In this document: one piece after another, positions 36,401 to 47,694 of the stretch
Numbering within the stretch: the first letter of the stretch is position 1
How the letters are laid out: every line of letters begins with the position of its first letter
NCBI GenBank assembly: GCA_037126765.1
Contig: JBBCBC010000024.1
Location: 18,573,554-18,637,553 of the forward strand
DNA length: 64,000 nt
Reading direction: 5' to 3'
Source of the DNA: Stenogyne calaminthoides
Taxonomy: Eukaryota; Streptophyta; Magnoliopsida; Lamiales; Lamiaceae
The notes under the pieces: model-generated
Told to the model about the DNA's origin: nothing
Seen by the model: the letters and a program-made list of their open reading frames with translations, nothing else
Databases searched by the model: none
Position numbers and translations under genes: made by a program

Positions 36401-36528
36401 GCCAAGAGTATGATCTGTTGGATTACTCGAAGAAGGCAGATGGCTCATTTGACAGACTGGCATTTCAGAGATTCTACTTTGACATCCTGAGCAAAACGCA
36501 TATAACTGGATCCTCGCCAGACCAATGA
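33437..36528 (+). pseudogene. ORF3 of element B: extra ORF between pol and 3' LTR
   Basis: The start at 33437 (MITHGMGK) aligns with ORF3 of C. The best-preserved block is open at 33827-34360: LKRKYRLLFDILSKIIMG, INWHGFLKAIL, NKVALILQDKMPN, then a Lys-rich tail. It pairs with LKKKYRLLLEIVQKVIMC and the following residues of C. The middle (34380-36050) is hydrophilic and much broken. A final module is open for about 142 codons (36103-36528): KTAAHAKRFEEWNKIRSEW, NKYPDFLKYLENEAKL, DRLAFQRFYFD. I see no membrane segment, so an envelope-like role is not supported. Product unknown. Confidence 0.6.
35723..35737 (+). promoter_or_regulatory. Internal polypurine-tract-like motif (element B)
   Basis: caaaaagggggaagg lies about 1.1 kb before the 3' LTR and matches the motif at 50153 in C. 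Repeated purine tracts upstream of the LTR are known in Sireviruses. Confidence 0.6.
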
Positions 36529-36800
36529 TGTCAAATGGAAACTATTCAGATCTTCAACGTACCTCAAGATCAAAGAGAGATGCCAGAAGGATACAAGCTT
36601 AAAAGAGTGAAGAATCGTAAGACTTCTCAGATCACTGTTTTTAAATTCAAACTTTTACTCGATGTAACATGTAATCGACATATCTAATGAGAAAAGTTTA
36701 TTTTTTTCGATCCTAAGACAAAATCTCATTGTCTTCGATTATGTGCTCTTTATCGTTCTATATTTATCAACTGTGTTTGGTTTCTCGTGTTTTTGGTTTT

Positions 36801-36816
36801 ATCAAAAAGGGGAAAT
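36801..36816 (+). promoter_or_regulatory. Polypurine tract of element B
   Basis: atcaaaaaggggaaat abuts the 3' LTR start TGTTGGG and is the expected primer for plus-strand DNA synthesis. Confidence 0.8.
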
Positions 36817-38361
36817 TGTTGGGAAATTTATAGTTTTGATAAAAGTTCCGTAAACACATGTAATAGACCAATCGGACACATAAATGATCGATGTTTATAT
36901 TACCGTTTATAGAATACCAGTTGATAATTATCAGATAGAACAACCGATGTAATAGATAGGTCACATATTGAGGGAACCTCAATATGTATAAGTCGATCCG
37001 GAAAATCCAAAGAACAAAAATTGATATCCCATGTGCCGTAATGCTAGAGAAGAACAAAGATCGATCGACCGATCTAGTCGATATCTCACCAAGTCATAAA
37101 GCTCAAACTCGCATACTTGAAGATCGGATGACTTCCAAGATCGCACGGTAAGACCTACATCACCGAAATCTCTAGTTGAAGCTAAGTCAACCGCACCGAA
37201 GACTCCATCGTAGATCGATTCATTTGATCGATCAAAGTCACTCTCCGTGAAAAATCGATGTTTCACCTAATCATACGCCTATGATCCAACAAGAAGAATG
37301 TCAACCTTCATTGGAAGAACAAACACCGAAAAGTTCGTCATTAACCAATAAGAACAAGACACGTATGATCGGAGCCGACAATTAAGGATTTGATGTTGCT
37401 TCTCTAACGGCTATAAAATACAAGTTCACGCTTTTCGCCATGCCGCCTCAAGACGCCACATCAATCCGCAAACTCTACCTAATATAGCCTGAAATTCAAA
37501 TTGCTCTCCAACGGCTCTTTGATTTCAAGGTCTATAAATATGGGATCACACTTCAGTGAAACACTAAAACACCGTTGACAATCAAGAAGCTCAAGTAATT
37601 ATCGATTTCCGCATCGAAGAACACGATCAAGAAGATTATTTTATTAAGTGTTCATCCCATAAGTTCTTAGCATAGAAATCTTTTCATCTAGGCGATAGGC
37701 TACCTTAAACACTAGAAAAGATTTCATAGTTGGAACCAAAACAATCTTATCCAAACCCAAGTTAGGTTAAGTTGTTTAGCAAGATTTCGACTAAGGTTTC
37801 TAGTTCGATTTACGGGATCGGTTGAGTGAGAACTCCTTAAATATCTGCTTTTGTCTTTGTGTTGAATTCACACATAAAACTAAGTTCGAGTTGGTTAAGT
37901 TGGTGCCCTTGTGATAGGGAAGAGTGGACGTAGGGAATGGTTTGTCCGAACCACTATAAATCTTGTGTGCCTTTACCGCTTTGATTAACCGCTCACACAA
38001 TTGCACACAACCTTTAAAGCAAGATACATATTCTAAGTTGAGATCAGCTAGCACCAAGCTTCGATCCGATCAAGCTTTGACACTTCACCAACTAGTTAAA
38101 ACACTAACTTTGAATCGATTTATAAAAAACGGTTTTTCACGGGTAAAAACTTTAAGCTTCCGCACACATCAGTTAAACTGATAGTTACCGAACTAATCTG
38201 CCTACAGGCGATTAGTAAGTTGGTTATCAGCCCAAACTGATTCACTCAAGACTCTGATCAAAGCTAATCGCCCTCACACCTCGATCTGCGCATAAAAAGT
38301 TTTCAAGTCTATTCACCCCTCCCCTCTAGACTTCGCCCTCACTAAACCTGCTCGACCTACA
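36817..38361 (+). repeat. 3' LTR of element B
   Basis: It is 1545 bp with a TATA box at 37532-37544. It ends cctaca and is followed at once by the resumed LTR of C (catgcctac). Differences from the 5' LTR are mostly one-base gaps rather than substitutions, for example ttccgaaacac against ttccgtaaacac. Confidence 0.9.
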
Positions 38362-39487
38362 CATGCCTACGGCCACGCCGATAATCGGAGTACGTCACAA
38401 TCATATCCTACAGCCTACCTAAGATAGCCCGAAATTCAAATTGCTCTCCAACGGCGCTTTGATTTCGAGGTCTATAAAATGGGATCGATCTTCACTTTGA
38501 ATAAAAAGGACCAACAAGTGAGAACAAGCAAAGAACAAACACGGAGACACCGCAAAAGAAGCTAAAGCTACAACAAAATCTCTGTTCAAAGAACACTACA
38601 TTTGAAGATTATTCTTAGAGTGTTCATCCCATTAGTTCTTAGCAAGAAATCCTATCCACTAGCATTTTGGCTACCTAAAGCATCAGGATAGATTTCCAGT
38701 TGGAACCCTCAAACATTCTTTACCCAAACGCAGGTTAGGTTAAGTCTGTAGAGTGCGAACTCAATAGACATCTCGGCTATCCTTTTGAAGGATATAAGTC
38801 CCGCTAGTTACGTTTGTAGAGTGGGAACTCGATAAACATCTCGGCCATCCTGAAAAGGATATAAGTCCCGTAGGTTAAGCTTGAGTGGGAACTCGATAAA
38901 CATCTCGGCCATCCCGAAAAGGATATAAGTCCCGCAGTTAAGCTTGTAAAGAGGGGGAACTCGGTAAACATCTCGCCATCCCGAAAAGGATATAAGTCCC
39001 CCGTGTTAAAGTAGGTTAAGGTTCCCCCGTGTTAAGGGAAGAGTGGACGTAGGACGGGTTTCGCCTCGAACCACTATAAAAGTCTTGTGTGCATTTACTT
39101 GCTTTCTTATTGCTTTACACAAGTCACACAACCGAGTTTAAAAACAAAGATACATATTCTAAAGTTAAGCCTCGGCCAAGACTAAGTAACCGATCCGACC
39201 AGATTGACACCTTAGTCAACCGGTTGAAAAATCGACTTCGTAATCGATTGATAAACCGGTTTTTACACGGGTAAAAACAAGCTTCCGTACCATTCAGTTA
39301 AACTGACAGATATCAAATTGATCTGCCTTCAGGCACTCAATAAGATTGAACATCAGTCTAAACTGATACACTAGCACTCTGATCGGGTAATCTGCAGTTC
39401 ACACCTGATCCGCATGAAAAGTTTTAGAAGTCTATTCACCCCTCCCCTCTAGACTTCCTTCCTTACAAAACCCGTTTGGGACCTACA
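38362..39487 (+). repeat. 5' LTR of element C, right part, with four hairpin repeats
   Basis: It resumes C's LTR after element B. The TATA box ctataaaatggg lies at 38472-38483. From about 38753 to 39020 there are four tandem units of 64-68 bp, each with gaactcgataaacatctcgg, a short inverted pair (atcc...ggat) and ataagtccc. The LTR ends acctaca at 39487. The matching part of the 3' LTR is 62231-63635. Confidence 0.9.
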
Positions 39488-39489
39488 AG

Positions 39490-39502
39490 TGGTATCAGAG
39501 CA
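39490..39502 (+). promoter_or_regulatory. Primer-binding site of element C
   Basis: tggtatcagagca lies two bases inside the LTR and is the initiator-Met tRNA type site common in copia elements. Confidence 0.9.
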
Positions 39503-39622
39503 GTGGTTCTACAGACCACTGGCTTTGAGTATCATCGATTCTTGAGGAAGAATCTTTGTGGTCATTTGAACAGATCTTGAAAAACCATTTTAAAACTCAT
39601 TCGTTTTCAAAAATCACTCAGC

Positions 39623-42190
39623 ATGGATAATACCTCTGGTATGTATCATGATTTGCCTAAGTTTTCAATTGATGAGTATGCAGATTGGGCTATATATATG
39701 TGCAACCATCTAGGATCGATAAGCGGCACAATGATGGAAGTCATCGAACGAGGACCCATCATCATATATCACGACAACCCAGCAGTTGGAGGAGATCTAG
39801 ATTTTGCCACGGGAAGTCTTGTGCGAAAAAGCCCAGCCTTGATGGATGCAGAGGAAAGAAAGTTATATACTCTAGATACAATCGTCTGGCATATAATCAT
39901 GAAGACAATGGATAAAGTCACCAAAGAGAAGATAAAGTATCTCAAATCCGCGAAAGCAATGTGGGATACTCTTTGCCGAGATATCTTGAAGAAATGATCG
40001 GATCAAAGACAACCACCTACAAAATTTGACCGTGAAGTTCGAAAAATTAAAGATGTTGCCCAACGAGACCATCAACGAGCTCGATGGGAGGATCACCATG
40101 TCGGTAAATAAGCTACGAGAACTTGGAAGAGAGATGTCAGACAAAGATATTAACTACAAGATCTTAAGATCTCTCACCAAGAAATGGGACATGAAAGTCA
40201 CGGTAATCAAGGATTGCCAAGACATTTCAAAGATGAAGCCAAGTAGCTTGTTCCTAAGTCTTAAAGCTCACGAGTTCAATTTAATCAAAAGAGGACAAGC
40301 AGATGAAGACGAGATGCCTGTTGAAGCCTCAACGTCTAAATCAGTTATGTTTAAAGCAACCCGCAGCAGATCGAAGGCCACTGAACCTGTTGGAAACATA
40401 ATGAATCAAGCAGAACAGATCGCTCTGCTTACCAGGAAACTTGAAAGAACAAATACTCAGCTTGGTAAGTATCGGATATTCTACAGTGACTATCAAAGAA
40501 ACAAACAGAGGCCAACCGATGTATCACGAGAAAGAACTGCACTGATGATCAAGAGATCACAGAAGAAGAAAAGAAAATAGATGATCCGGCGGATGAGAGA
40601 AGAGATAACAGATCCGATGTAAGGAGTTCAGACATTATCGTAAAGGAAGTCACCGACAGATCTTACGCATGGAATGACTCACCGGCAGAGGAAGTTCCAG
40701 ATCGAGGATCATGCTTCAATCGCGCAGAAACCAGTCACTACAAAGACCGATCGCCTCGAACTCAATCCCGCAGAAAAGAGAAGAGAAACGAACAAAAGAG
40801 AGCAACGCCGAGATAGGAAAAGCCCCGGTAGTCGGCACATCCGAATTGATGATTCCTATCCGCCTTCCCGAGGATTCTCGCCACTTTTCCGAGAAGACTT
40901 ATGTCCGATAAGCAAAGGTCAACGTTGACTTCCACGAGCATGAAGATCTGATATTCTCTTCGATGATGACGATGAAGTCCGCCTGATGGCCAAGGAGGAC
41001 CAACTGAGGTACCCTCCAAACCTTCGCTTTTTCAAATTCCACACCGCTATTATTAGCACACACCCTTTGGAGAGATTGACTTGCAGCTCTACTCGAGCAA
41101 TTGCTTGATGATCTCTCCGATGCAAGAGACACTTATACAATAGTGGAAGGTTAAAATGACAAGCTAAGGATCATAAATAATCAGGCTTGTTAAAGAGAAC
41201 GCCTCAAGAAAGCTATTGAACTGAAATCCACTGAAACTTCTCGGGAAGGTAAATCCGAGGAACTTAACGCTCGAAAGTTAAATCTTCCGATCGAGAGAAG
41301 CGAGATCAAAGATCATCTAGCAATCAACAAACAAAGAGTTCGATGATTTCAAAATCCTTCAAGCTAGATTTCATGAGCTATTCCGACTACATGAGAGTCT
41401 AAAAACTACTGAGGATAGTTTGCGCAAGAAAATAGAGGTTTTCACGAAGTCATCTAAAACCGTTCAAGAAATGAACACCTATTTTCGAACGCCGACTAAC
41501 AAGAAGGGAATTGGGTATGAGAACCCTTCTACATCCTCAAAAGCCCCGTTTGATTCACTTCGGAAGGTGTAATCAAACGAGTCTCCTCAAAAAGATACAC
41601 TAAAAGCTAAACTTGTATCGATAAGGAAAAAGACTGGCCGCCGAAAAGTAAAGGCAAATGCCTAATCGAAGGGAACAGAAATGAACCCCAACTGATAAAG
41701 CATCAGCCGAGGAAGAACCCAGCTTCTTCCTCAAGAAACCTCAACTCGACGTTAGAGGTATCGCAAGAGACAACCTTGTAAAGAAGGAAATCTAATCTGA
41801 GACCCAATCAAGGTCAGCTGCCTAATAAGCAAGCTATAGGTAAACTGCAAAGACCACCTATGCCAAAAAGATATGAATCTTTTGATGGTAGCAGTCGTAC
41901 CTACCCTTATAACCAGAGATCTAGGGCTACTGCACCTGAGCCACACTGGATTAAAAGAAGACAAAATATAAAGAAAAATCCCAAGTCTTCTAAGTCAACC
42001 AAGGCTCACACGAATAATCATACTAATCAGAAAGCATATAAAGAGATGTATGATTATGTTGATATGTATGGGAGACAAATCAGACCTTCTAATCTATCAG
42101 ATTTTCATAGAAGTGCTCTGTTTGTGTGGATCCCTAAATCCACCACTAACCCCCCAGGACTCAATTCCAAAGGGGTACCTAAAGCCTTAT
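39623..42190 (+). pseudogene. gag and linker of element C
   Basis: It starts MDNTSGMYHDLPKFSIDEY. The first 125 codons are open to 39997. The frame moves and reopens at 40026-40580 with NKLRELGREMSDKDINYKIL and LTKKWDMKVTVIKD, the UBN2-type core. The zinc-knuckle region near 40705 keeps one Cys but has lost the CCHC spacing. The linker (41160-41560) is charged and coiled-coil-like. A further open block at 41860-42188 (MPKRYESFDGSSRTYPYNQ, DMYGRQIRPS) precedes protease. It is the best-preserved gag of the B/C group but cannot be translated through. Confidence 0.85.
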
Positions 42191-43500
42191 TTGATTGCAG
42201 GTTCGTGTGGGACTGGCCAACAACGGAGGTGCACAAGCAACTATCTGGTACATCGATAGTGGATGCTCAAGGCACATGACTGGAAGCAAACATCTCCTTA
42301 GATCTTACAAAGAACAAGAAGGCCCACTTGTACTCTTCGGTGATGATAACTTTGGTTTTACCAAGGGATTCAGAACCTTAGAGAATGATGATGTACAAGT
42401 AACTGGAGTCTCGTATGTCAAAGGATTGAAGCACAATCTACTATCAATATCACAATTATGCTACAACGGATTCAGCGTTGAGTTATCGAGCGACAAGTGT
42501 ACGATAAGGAATCGAGCCACTTAACAAATCTTGCTAACTGGTTCAAGGAAAGGAACAATCTACACAGCAGATTGGAACAGTTGCCCCAAGAATACATTCT
42601 TAATTGTTAAGAATTCTAAAAGTAGCAGTTGGCTCTGGCACAAAAGAATGAGTCATTTGAACTTCAAGACTCTTAACAAGATAGCGAGGATGTCTTTGGT
42701 TGAGGAACTTCCGAATGAGATATTCTCCAAAGATCAGACATGTGCCGCATGTCAGAAGGGAAAACAAGTTAAAGCCTCATTCAAGGAATACGGACCAAAG
42801 ATCCAAAGAGTATTGCAACTGCTCCATATGGATCTATTCGGACCAGTTACACCAGTCAGTCTCAGTTGAAGCAAATATACTCTAGTAATCGTGGATGATT
42901 GTTCCAAGTTTACTTGGGTTGTATTCTTATACAAGAAGAATGAGACAACGACAAAGATACCCGAGCTGCTCAAGAAGCTACAAAACGAGAAGGGTGTCAG
43001 CATAGTAAAAATAAGATCAGATAAAGGTACAGATTTCCTGAATTCCTTTATTACTAATTTTTGCACTGAGTTTGGTATACAACATGAAACATCAACTGCA
43101 AGAACGCCACAACAAAATGGAGTAAAGCGAACGGAGAAACAAACTCTCAAGGAAGTTCGCCAAGACTATGTTAGTTTAATATGCCACACCAAGCCGTTTT
43201 CTGGGCGTATAATCAACACAAAGATGCCATAAATAGATGTTCTCCGACTAAGACTCACTTCAAAACACCTTATGAACTGTGGGAAGGACGTAAAACCTCG
43301 TGTTTCATACTTCCATGTTTTTGGGTGCAAGTGTTTCATTCACAACAATGGGAAAAGTCGGGTTTGAAGACTTTTTGAGGCCAAGTCGATGAGGGCATAT
43401 TCTTAGGATATTCCTCATCCAGCAAGGCTTTTAGAGTTTACAACAAACGAACCCTAGTTGTGGAAGAAACACCCCATGTGGTCTTTGATGAGACATCTTC
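42191..43500 (+). pseudogene. Protease-integrase region of element C
   Basis: Protease is open at 42195-42524 with YIDSGCSRHMTGSKH (DSG at 42255-42263), then FGDDNFGFTKGF and LKHNLLSISQL. A TAA separates it from integrase, open at 42531-42869, which has the HHCC module (WHKRMSHLNFKTLNK, CAACQKGK) and the first catalytic Asp in HMDLFGP. After a frame change, 42891-43232 holds VDDCSKFTWVVF, the second Asp in SDKGTDF and PQQNGVKRTEK. In the last the usual catalytic Glu position is altered (sister B reads NGVMER). The post-core segment (FHSQQWEKS, VEETPHVVFDET) runs to about 43495. Confidence 0.9.
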
Positions 43501-45475
43501 TAAACAAGAGAAAGCTGCCTCGTAACAAGCCGTACTCGGATCAACCGCTACGACACGCAGAAAATTGATCACCGAGCATCAAGGAGAAAGAAAAGTCAAC
43601 ACATAAAAGTGTACATCCCGTAACTTGATCTTGCTGATTCAACAGTCTATCGGACCACTAAGGTACGCATAACCGCCGGTCAGAAGTTGTTATACCGAGA
43701 TAGTGTCAATCGAACCATCCGTTCGGGGGAACTCTGAAGTTCCTACGAAATGTACATCGACACATGATGAGTCCAACATCAGCTGAGACATGTTCTTATC
43801 AAGTGGATCATAATTCCGCACCACTCCCAATCACTAGTGATGAACTATCAGATATGGATGATGTTCTCCAAATGCATTTACATCGTAATGTAGGACTGGA
43901 TTACCAAATCATCCAACCGATCTAATTATCGGAGACCCATCCGATAGAGTCAAAACTAGACATCGACAGTGAAAGTGCCATGTATTGTTGTTATTTGTCT
44001 TTGAAGGAACCAACTACGGTAGAGGAAGCTCTACAAGACGCAAGCTGGATTCTAGCCATGCAGGAGGAGCTGGAACAGTTTGAGAGGAATCAAGTTTGGA
44101 AATTGGTGGACATACCAACTCATCAAGACGTAATTGGCACGAAGTGGGTATTCAAGAACAAGAGAGATGAGAAAAATGTCATAACCAGGGAATAAGGCAA
44201 GACTTGTTCTTTGAGGGGTATTCACAATCGAAGGAATTGATTATGATGAGACCTTTGCACCCGATCGCTTTTTAGAAAGCCATTCGTTGTTTTAAGCATA
44301 TCTTTGCCTGAGGGTTCATTGTGTATCGATGGATATAAAGAGTGCATTCTTAAACGGGGTACTAGCGAGAGGAAGTTTATGTCGAACAACCTCCGTGCTT
44401 TGAAAAAAGGCAACCAAGTGTACCGTTTAAGGAAAAGCTCTTTACGGATCAAATAAGCTCCTCGAGCTTGGTATGATACACTCTCTCGATTCTTGATAAA
44501 CAAATGGGTTCACTAAAGGAATAGTGGATGAACCTTATTCGTAATAGAAGATGGAGAAGATATTCGATGGTTCAGATGACGTGGACGACATCATCTTCGG
44601 ATCACCCAACAAAAAGCTATGTGAGAAGTTCACAGAAGTTGATGCAAGGGAAGTTCGAGATGTCCATGATGGGTCGATGAATTACTTTTCCGGGTTTACA
44701 TGTCAAGCGAGCACGTAAGGGATATTCATCTCGCCAGTGAAGTATACATGGAATCTCTTGGCAAAGTTTGGAGTTCAACATTGCAAGGAAGCCAAAATTC
44801 CCATGATGACCGGGTTCAAGATGGATCCGCATTTAAGATGGTCGAAAAACGAATCGTAAGAGTATAGAGCTCTAATTGATCACTACTATATCCGACCGCC
44901 AAACCACTACATTACGTTTATGATGAGGTGTATGTGCGGTTTCAAGCAAATCCAATGCAAAGCCACCTAGAAGCGACTAAGCGGATTCTCAAGTATCTGA
45001 GGGATCAGAAACCTTGGTTTATTCTACCCATCGATGACAATCTAGAGCTTAGTGGGTATTCTCGATTCAGATTCACGGAGGTTGCGAAATCGACAGAAGT
45101 CAACCTCGTGTTCATGTCGGTTTCGGGAAATAAAATTTGATCTCATGGTTTTCAAGAAGCGGACATCGCTTGCAACATCTACTACCAAGCGTAATATATG
45201 GTCAGCAGAAGCTTTTGTTCCCAACCGCTTTCCGCTAAGTCGGCCGAATTGAGGATTACAACATCGTAGCTAAGAATGTACTTATATTCCGTGACAGTAA
45301 TAGTGCCATTGCAATCACTCAGAATCCTGTTCTACATACAAGATGCAAGCATGTGGATGTCAGACACCATTTTATCAGAGATCATGTTGAAAAGAAGAAT
45401 ATCAGGATGGAAAAGATCCATACCGACAAGCGTAAAAAAATGTCTTAACCAAGCCGCTAGCTGAGATCAGATTCA
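43501..45475 (+). pseudogene. Reverse transcriptase-RNase H region of element C
   Basis: After a broken linker, RT opens at 43980-44195: KEPTTVEEALQDASWILAMQ, DVIGTKWVFKNKR. Beyond 44200 it is heavily frameshifted. The active site is disrupted: B has tacgtggacgac at 30247 but C reads gatgacgtggacgac near 44576, one base short, so the Tyr is lost and the frame shifts. RNase H pieces follow at 44928-45140 (HLEATKRILKYL) and 45276-45464 (CKHVDVRHHFIRDHVEKKNI is split across frames). No functional RT could come from this copy as written. Confidence 0.8.
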
Positions 45476-45835
45476 GAGAGTTATGCAACGAGCTAGGGCT
45501 TCTGGATCTTGGAGAAAATGCACCAGATATGGTTGAAGGAATGATCTCCATAACCAGTTGGTTAAAAGACTTAACAGGTTAAGTGGAATCAGTTGAGTTA
45601 GGAATCTCAAGGAGCCGATCTGAAGTTCAGATAAGGAGCAGATCAGAAAGTCAGATAAGTAGTCGATCTGAAGTTCAGACAAAGGGCAGATCAGTTCAAG
45701 ATATATCGACATGGGGAACCGATCGATTGGAAGATTACTTTATAAGTCGATTAAAGCTACAGTCAACAAGCAAATCAAGATTAAAGCTATAGATCGCATA
45801 AGTCAGAAGAAACAACACAGCAATGGAATAACAGA

Positions 45836-46626
45836 GTTTTTCATTGATAAAGACCCGGAGGTCAGATTTACAAGTTACAAGTTATATCACAAGCTACATA
45901 TGCTACAAGCTATCTTCAAGTGGTATTACAAGTACAAGAAGACCCGGAGGTCAAAGCATAAACCATCAGCCCTAAGACAACCCTAGGCAGGGAAGGAGAA
46001 ATAGAGATTTTAAGAGCTGATGCTCTCAGACTCTCCGACCCAGGGGGCAGCAGAGAAGCTTCTAGAATCCTGAAAGCCGCTCTTAGAATCTTGGAGTGAG
46101 GAGAGAGAGAGAGCCTTGAAGGATCTTTAAGCTAGGAGCCCTTAGACCTAAAATCAATGGACTCTCCAGCTGTTAAATGGGATACAGTGCCACAGGTTTG
46201 GTTACAAAGACCATATGGCCATGAGTGTCTCACGCAAATATTGAGTTTGATACACTTTTTTGTATATCAAACCCATGTTTTGTTTCAGACTAAGTCTGTT
46301 GATGTTAATTCCGTCATCTCGATAGGCGCACAAGGTGCATACGGTTAGGAGAAGTGCCTTCTCATTTGCCTTAGCAGATCCGCCTCCACGGTGGTAAAGA
46401 AGCTTAGCATTGATCGTATGTGAAATCTTAGATGACGACGAAAACAGTGTGAATGAACACACAAGGTTGATTTGAGAAGCTGAATTCATTGGAAAAGGGC
46501 TAAAGGTTCCCACGGAAAGTTTCACCGAAAATAAGGAACTCATCGGAAAAGCATGAAGGATATGCTAAAGAAGATGGAATGGTTTATGATTGTGTTGTTT
46601 GCCTAACACCCCAGGCTAATTTATAG
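45836..46626 (-). other. Conserved antisense unit of element C
   Basis: A minus-strand TATA box (ctataaattagc, 46615-46626) is followed by an open frame and ends with the tttatcaatgaaaa motif (45836-45850), about 786 bp away. The three parts match B and B' in order and spacing. It lacks the CCCTAAA motifs seen in B and B'. A promoter, coding frame and poly(A)-like end in one strand suggest a transcription unit antisense to the element, but expression is unproven. Confidence 0.45.
46202..46543 (-). CDS. Antisense ORF of element C (113 aa), hypothetical
   Basis: The frame is intact from ATG to stop, a rarity in this damaged element. It starts about 70 bp downstream of the minus-strand TATA box. 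The core FSSSSKISHTINAKLLYH, GGGS, ALLLTVCTLCAYR aligns with a frame in B (31989-32174), and several differences are silent (GCC/GCT, CTC/CTT). No domain, signal peptide or known family is recognised. It may be a chance frame on the strand opposite a non-coding region, so I hold it as a candidate only. Confidence 0.3.
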   Translation of the reverse strand: MSSLFSVKLSVGTFSPFPMNSASQINLVCSFTLFSSSSKISHTINAKLLYHRGGGSAKANEKALLLTVCTLCAYRDDGININRLSLKQNMGLIYKKVYQTQYLRETLMAIWSL

Positions 46627-47694
46627 AAGGAAATTAGGGGTATAAATGTAAATTTTACCTTTTCAGAAGATCTTAAGAGAAATTTGCATCGACAACGCGT
46701 TAGGAACACGCGGCTAATGGTTGGATGAGTTAACGGTGTGATTAAATCACAGCGTATGTATGCCATTATTACGAAATGTCAAATCGTGCCGATTTGGGAA
46801 TCGAGGCGACTTTTGGACTCCCCGAAGTAAAACTTTTGGCGGGAGTTGACTTTAGTAAATGCGAGTTGATTAGAAGAAGACTGAAGGATATAGAGTATCA
46901 GAAAAGAGGATCAGATAAGTGGCGAAGTGTTTCAAGCAAGAATCTGATCAGATAAGTGAGATATTGTTGGGAAATGCATGAGGCAAACATCAGATAAATC
47001 AACAAAGTACCAGATCAGATCACCGTGGTAACTGATTGATTACAATATCAATCAGTCAGATACGCTCTCTTATTTATCTCTTTCTGAATACATTATATGC
47101 GTTATTTATTTTAATTGATTTATTTTACACTATTCATGACGCATGCTCTGCAAAGCTTTTAATGCGGACTTGGGAAAATGTTTTCAAAATGTTTTATTAC
47201 GATTTTTCGAGTCCGGAAAACGAGAAGACTACTTTTCTCAACCGTGCGATCAAAATATTTTTTTGCCGACTAATCTCAGCCACCGATTTCAAAACACGGA
47301 TACTTGAGTACTTTGGAAAGTTGTGCAAAAAGGTTTTCCCTCGTATTCTACAAAATCCAATTTTTTCTCAGAAAACCGCTTTCCACTACTTCGTCTTCTC
47401 AAAGCTCTTAAAAGATCACTTTTTTTTTAAAATCCTCAGAGAATTACCTTCGAAATCATATTGATTCTACTCTTCCGTTTTCAAAATCTTTCGAATCAAT
47501 TTCTGGTAATTCCTTGTTTTAAATTAATTGCATGATCTAAATTTCTCTATGGTACCTAGGTTTACGAGTTGTATTTCTGTAATTTTTATTAGATCTAAAT
47601 GCTTACTTGCTAAATTGATCTGAAAATGCTAGTTTGACTGAATTTATTGAAATATCTTACTCAAACTAAACATCAATTTGCATATTGTACAGAA

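Larger units (their letters stand above)
23650..38361 (+). mobile_element. Element B: full-length Sirevirus-like copia inserted in the 5' LTR of C
   Basis: Two LTRs (23650-25208 and 36817-38361) flank an 11.6-kb interior. The termini are TGTTGGG and ACCTACA. The flanks catgt(t) and catgc give an imperfect 4-5 bp target duplication. Its gag and pol are closely related to those of C and B', but its LTR lacks the tandem hairpin repeats of C's LTR. All coding regions are broken by many one-base gaps, a large share of them at former CAG or CTG sites. Confidence 0.9.
45476..47694. other. Non-coding region of element C between RNase H and ORF3
   Basis: This is the counterpart of 31141-33436 in B. 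It contains the antisense unit at 45836-46626 and an AT-rich leader before ORF3. Its 45590-45700 part carries several gatctgaagttcag-like and agcagatcag-like short repeats. Confidence 0.5.

Noticed and set aside
38362..39487. A separate solo LTR between B and the gag at 39623
   Set aside because: It is the continuation of C's 5' LTR after the B insertion; an uninterrupted copy of the joint near 62500 shows this.
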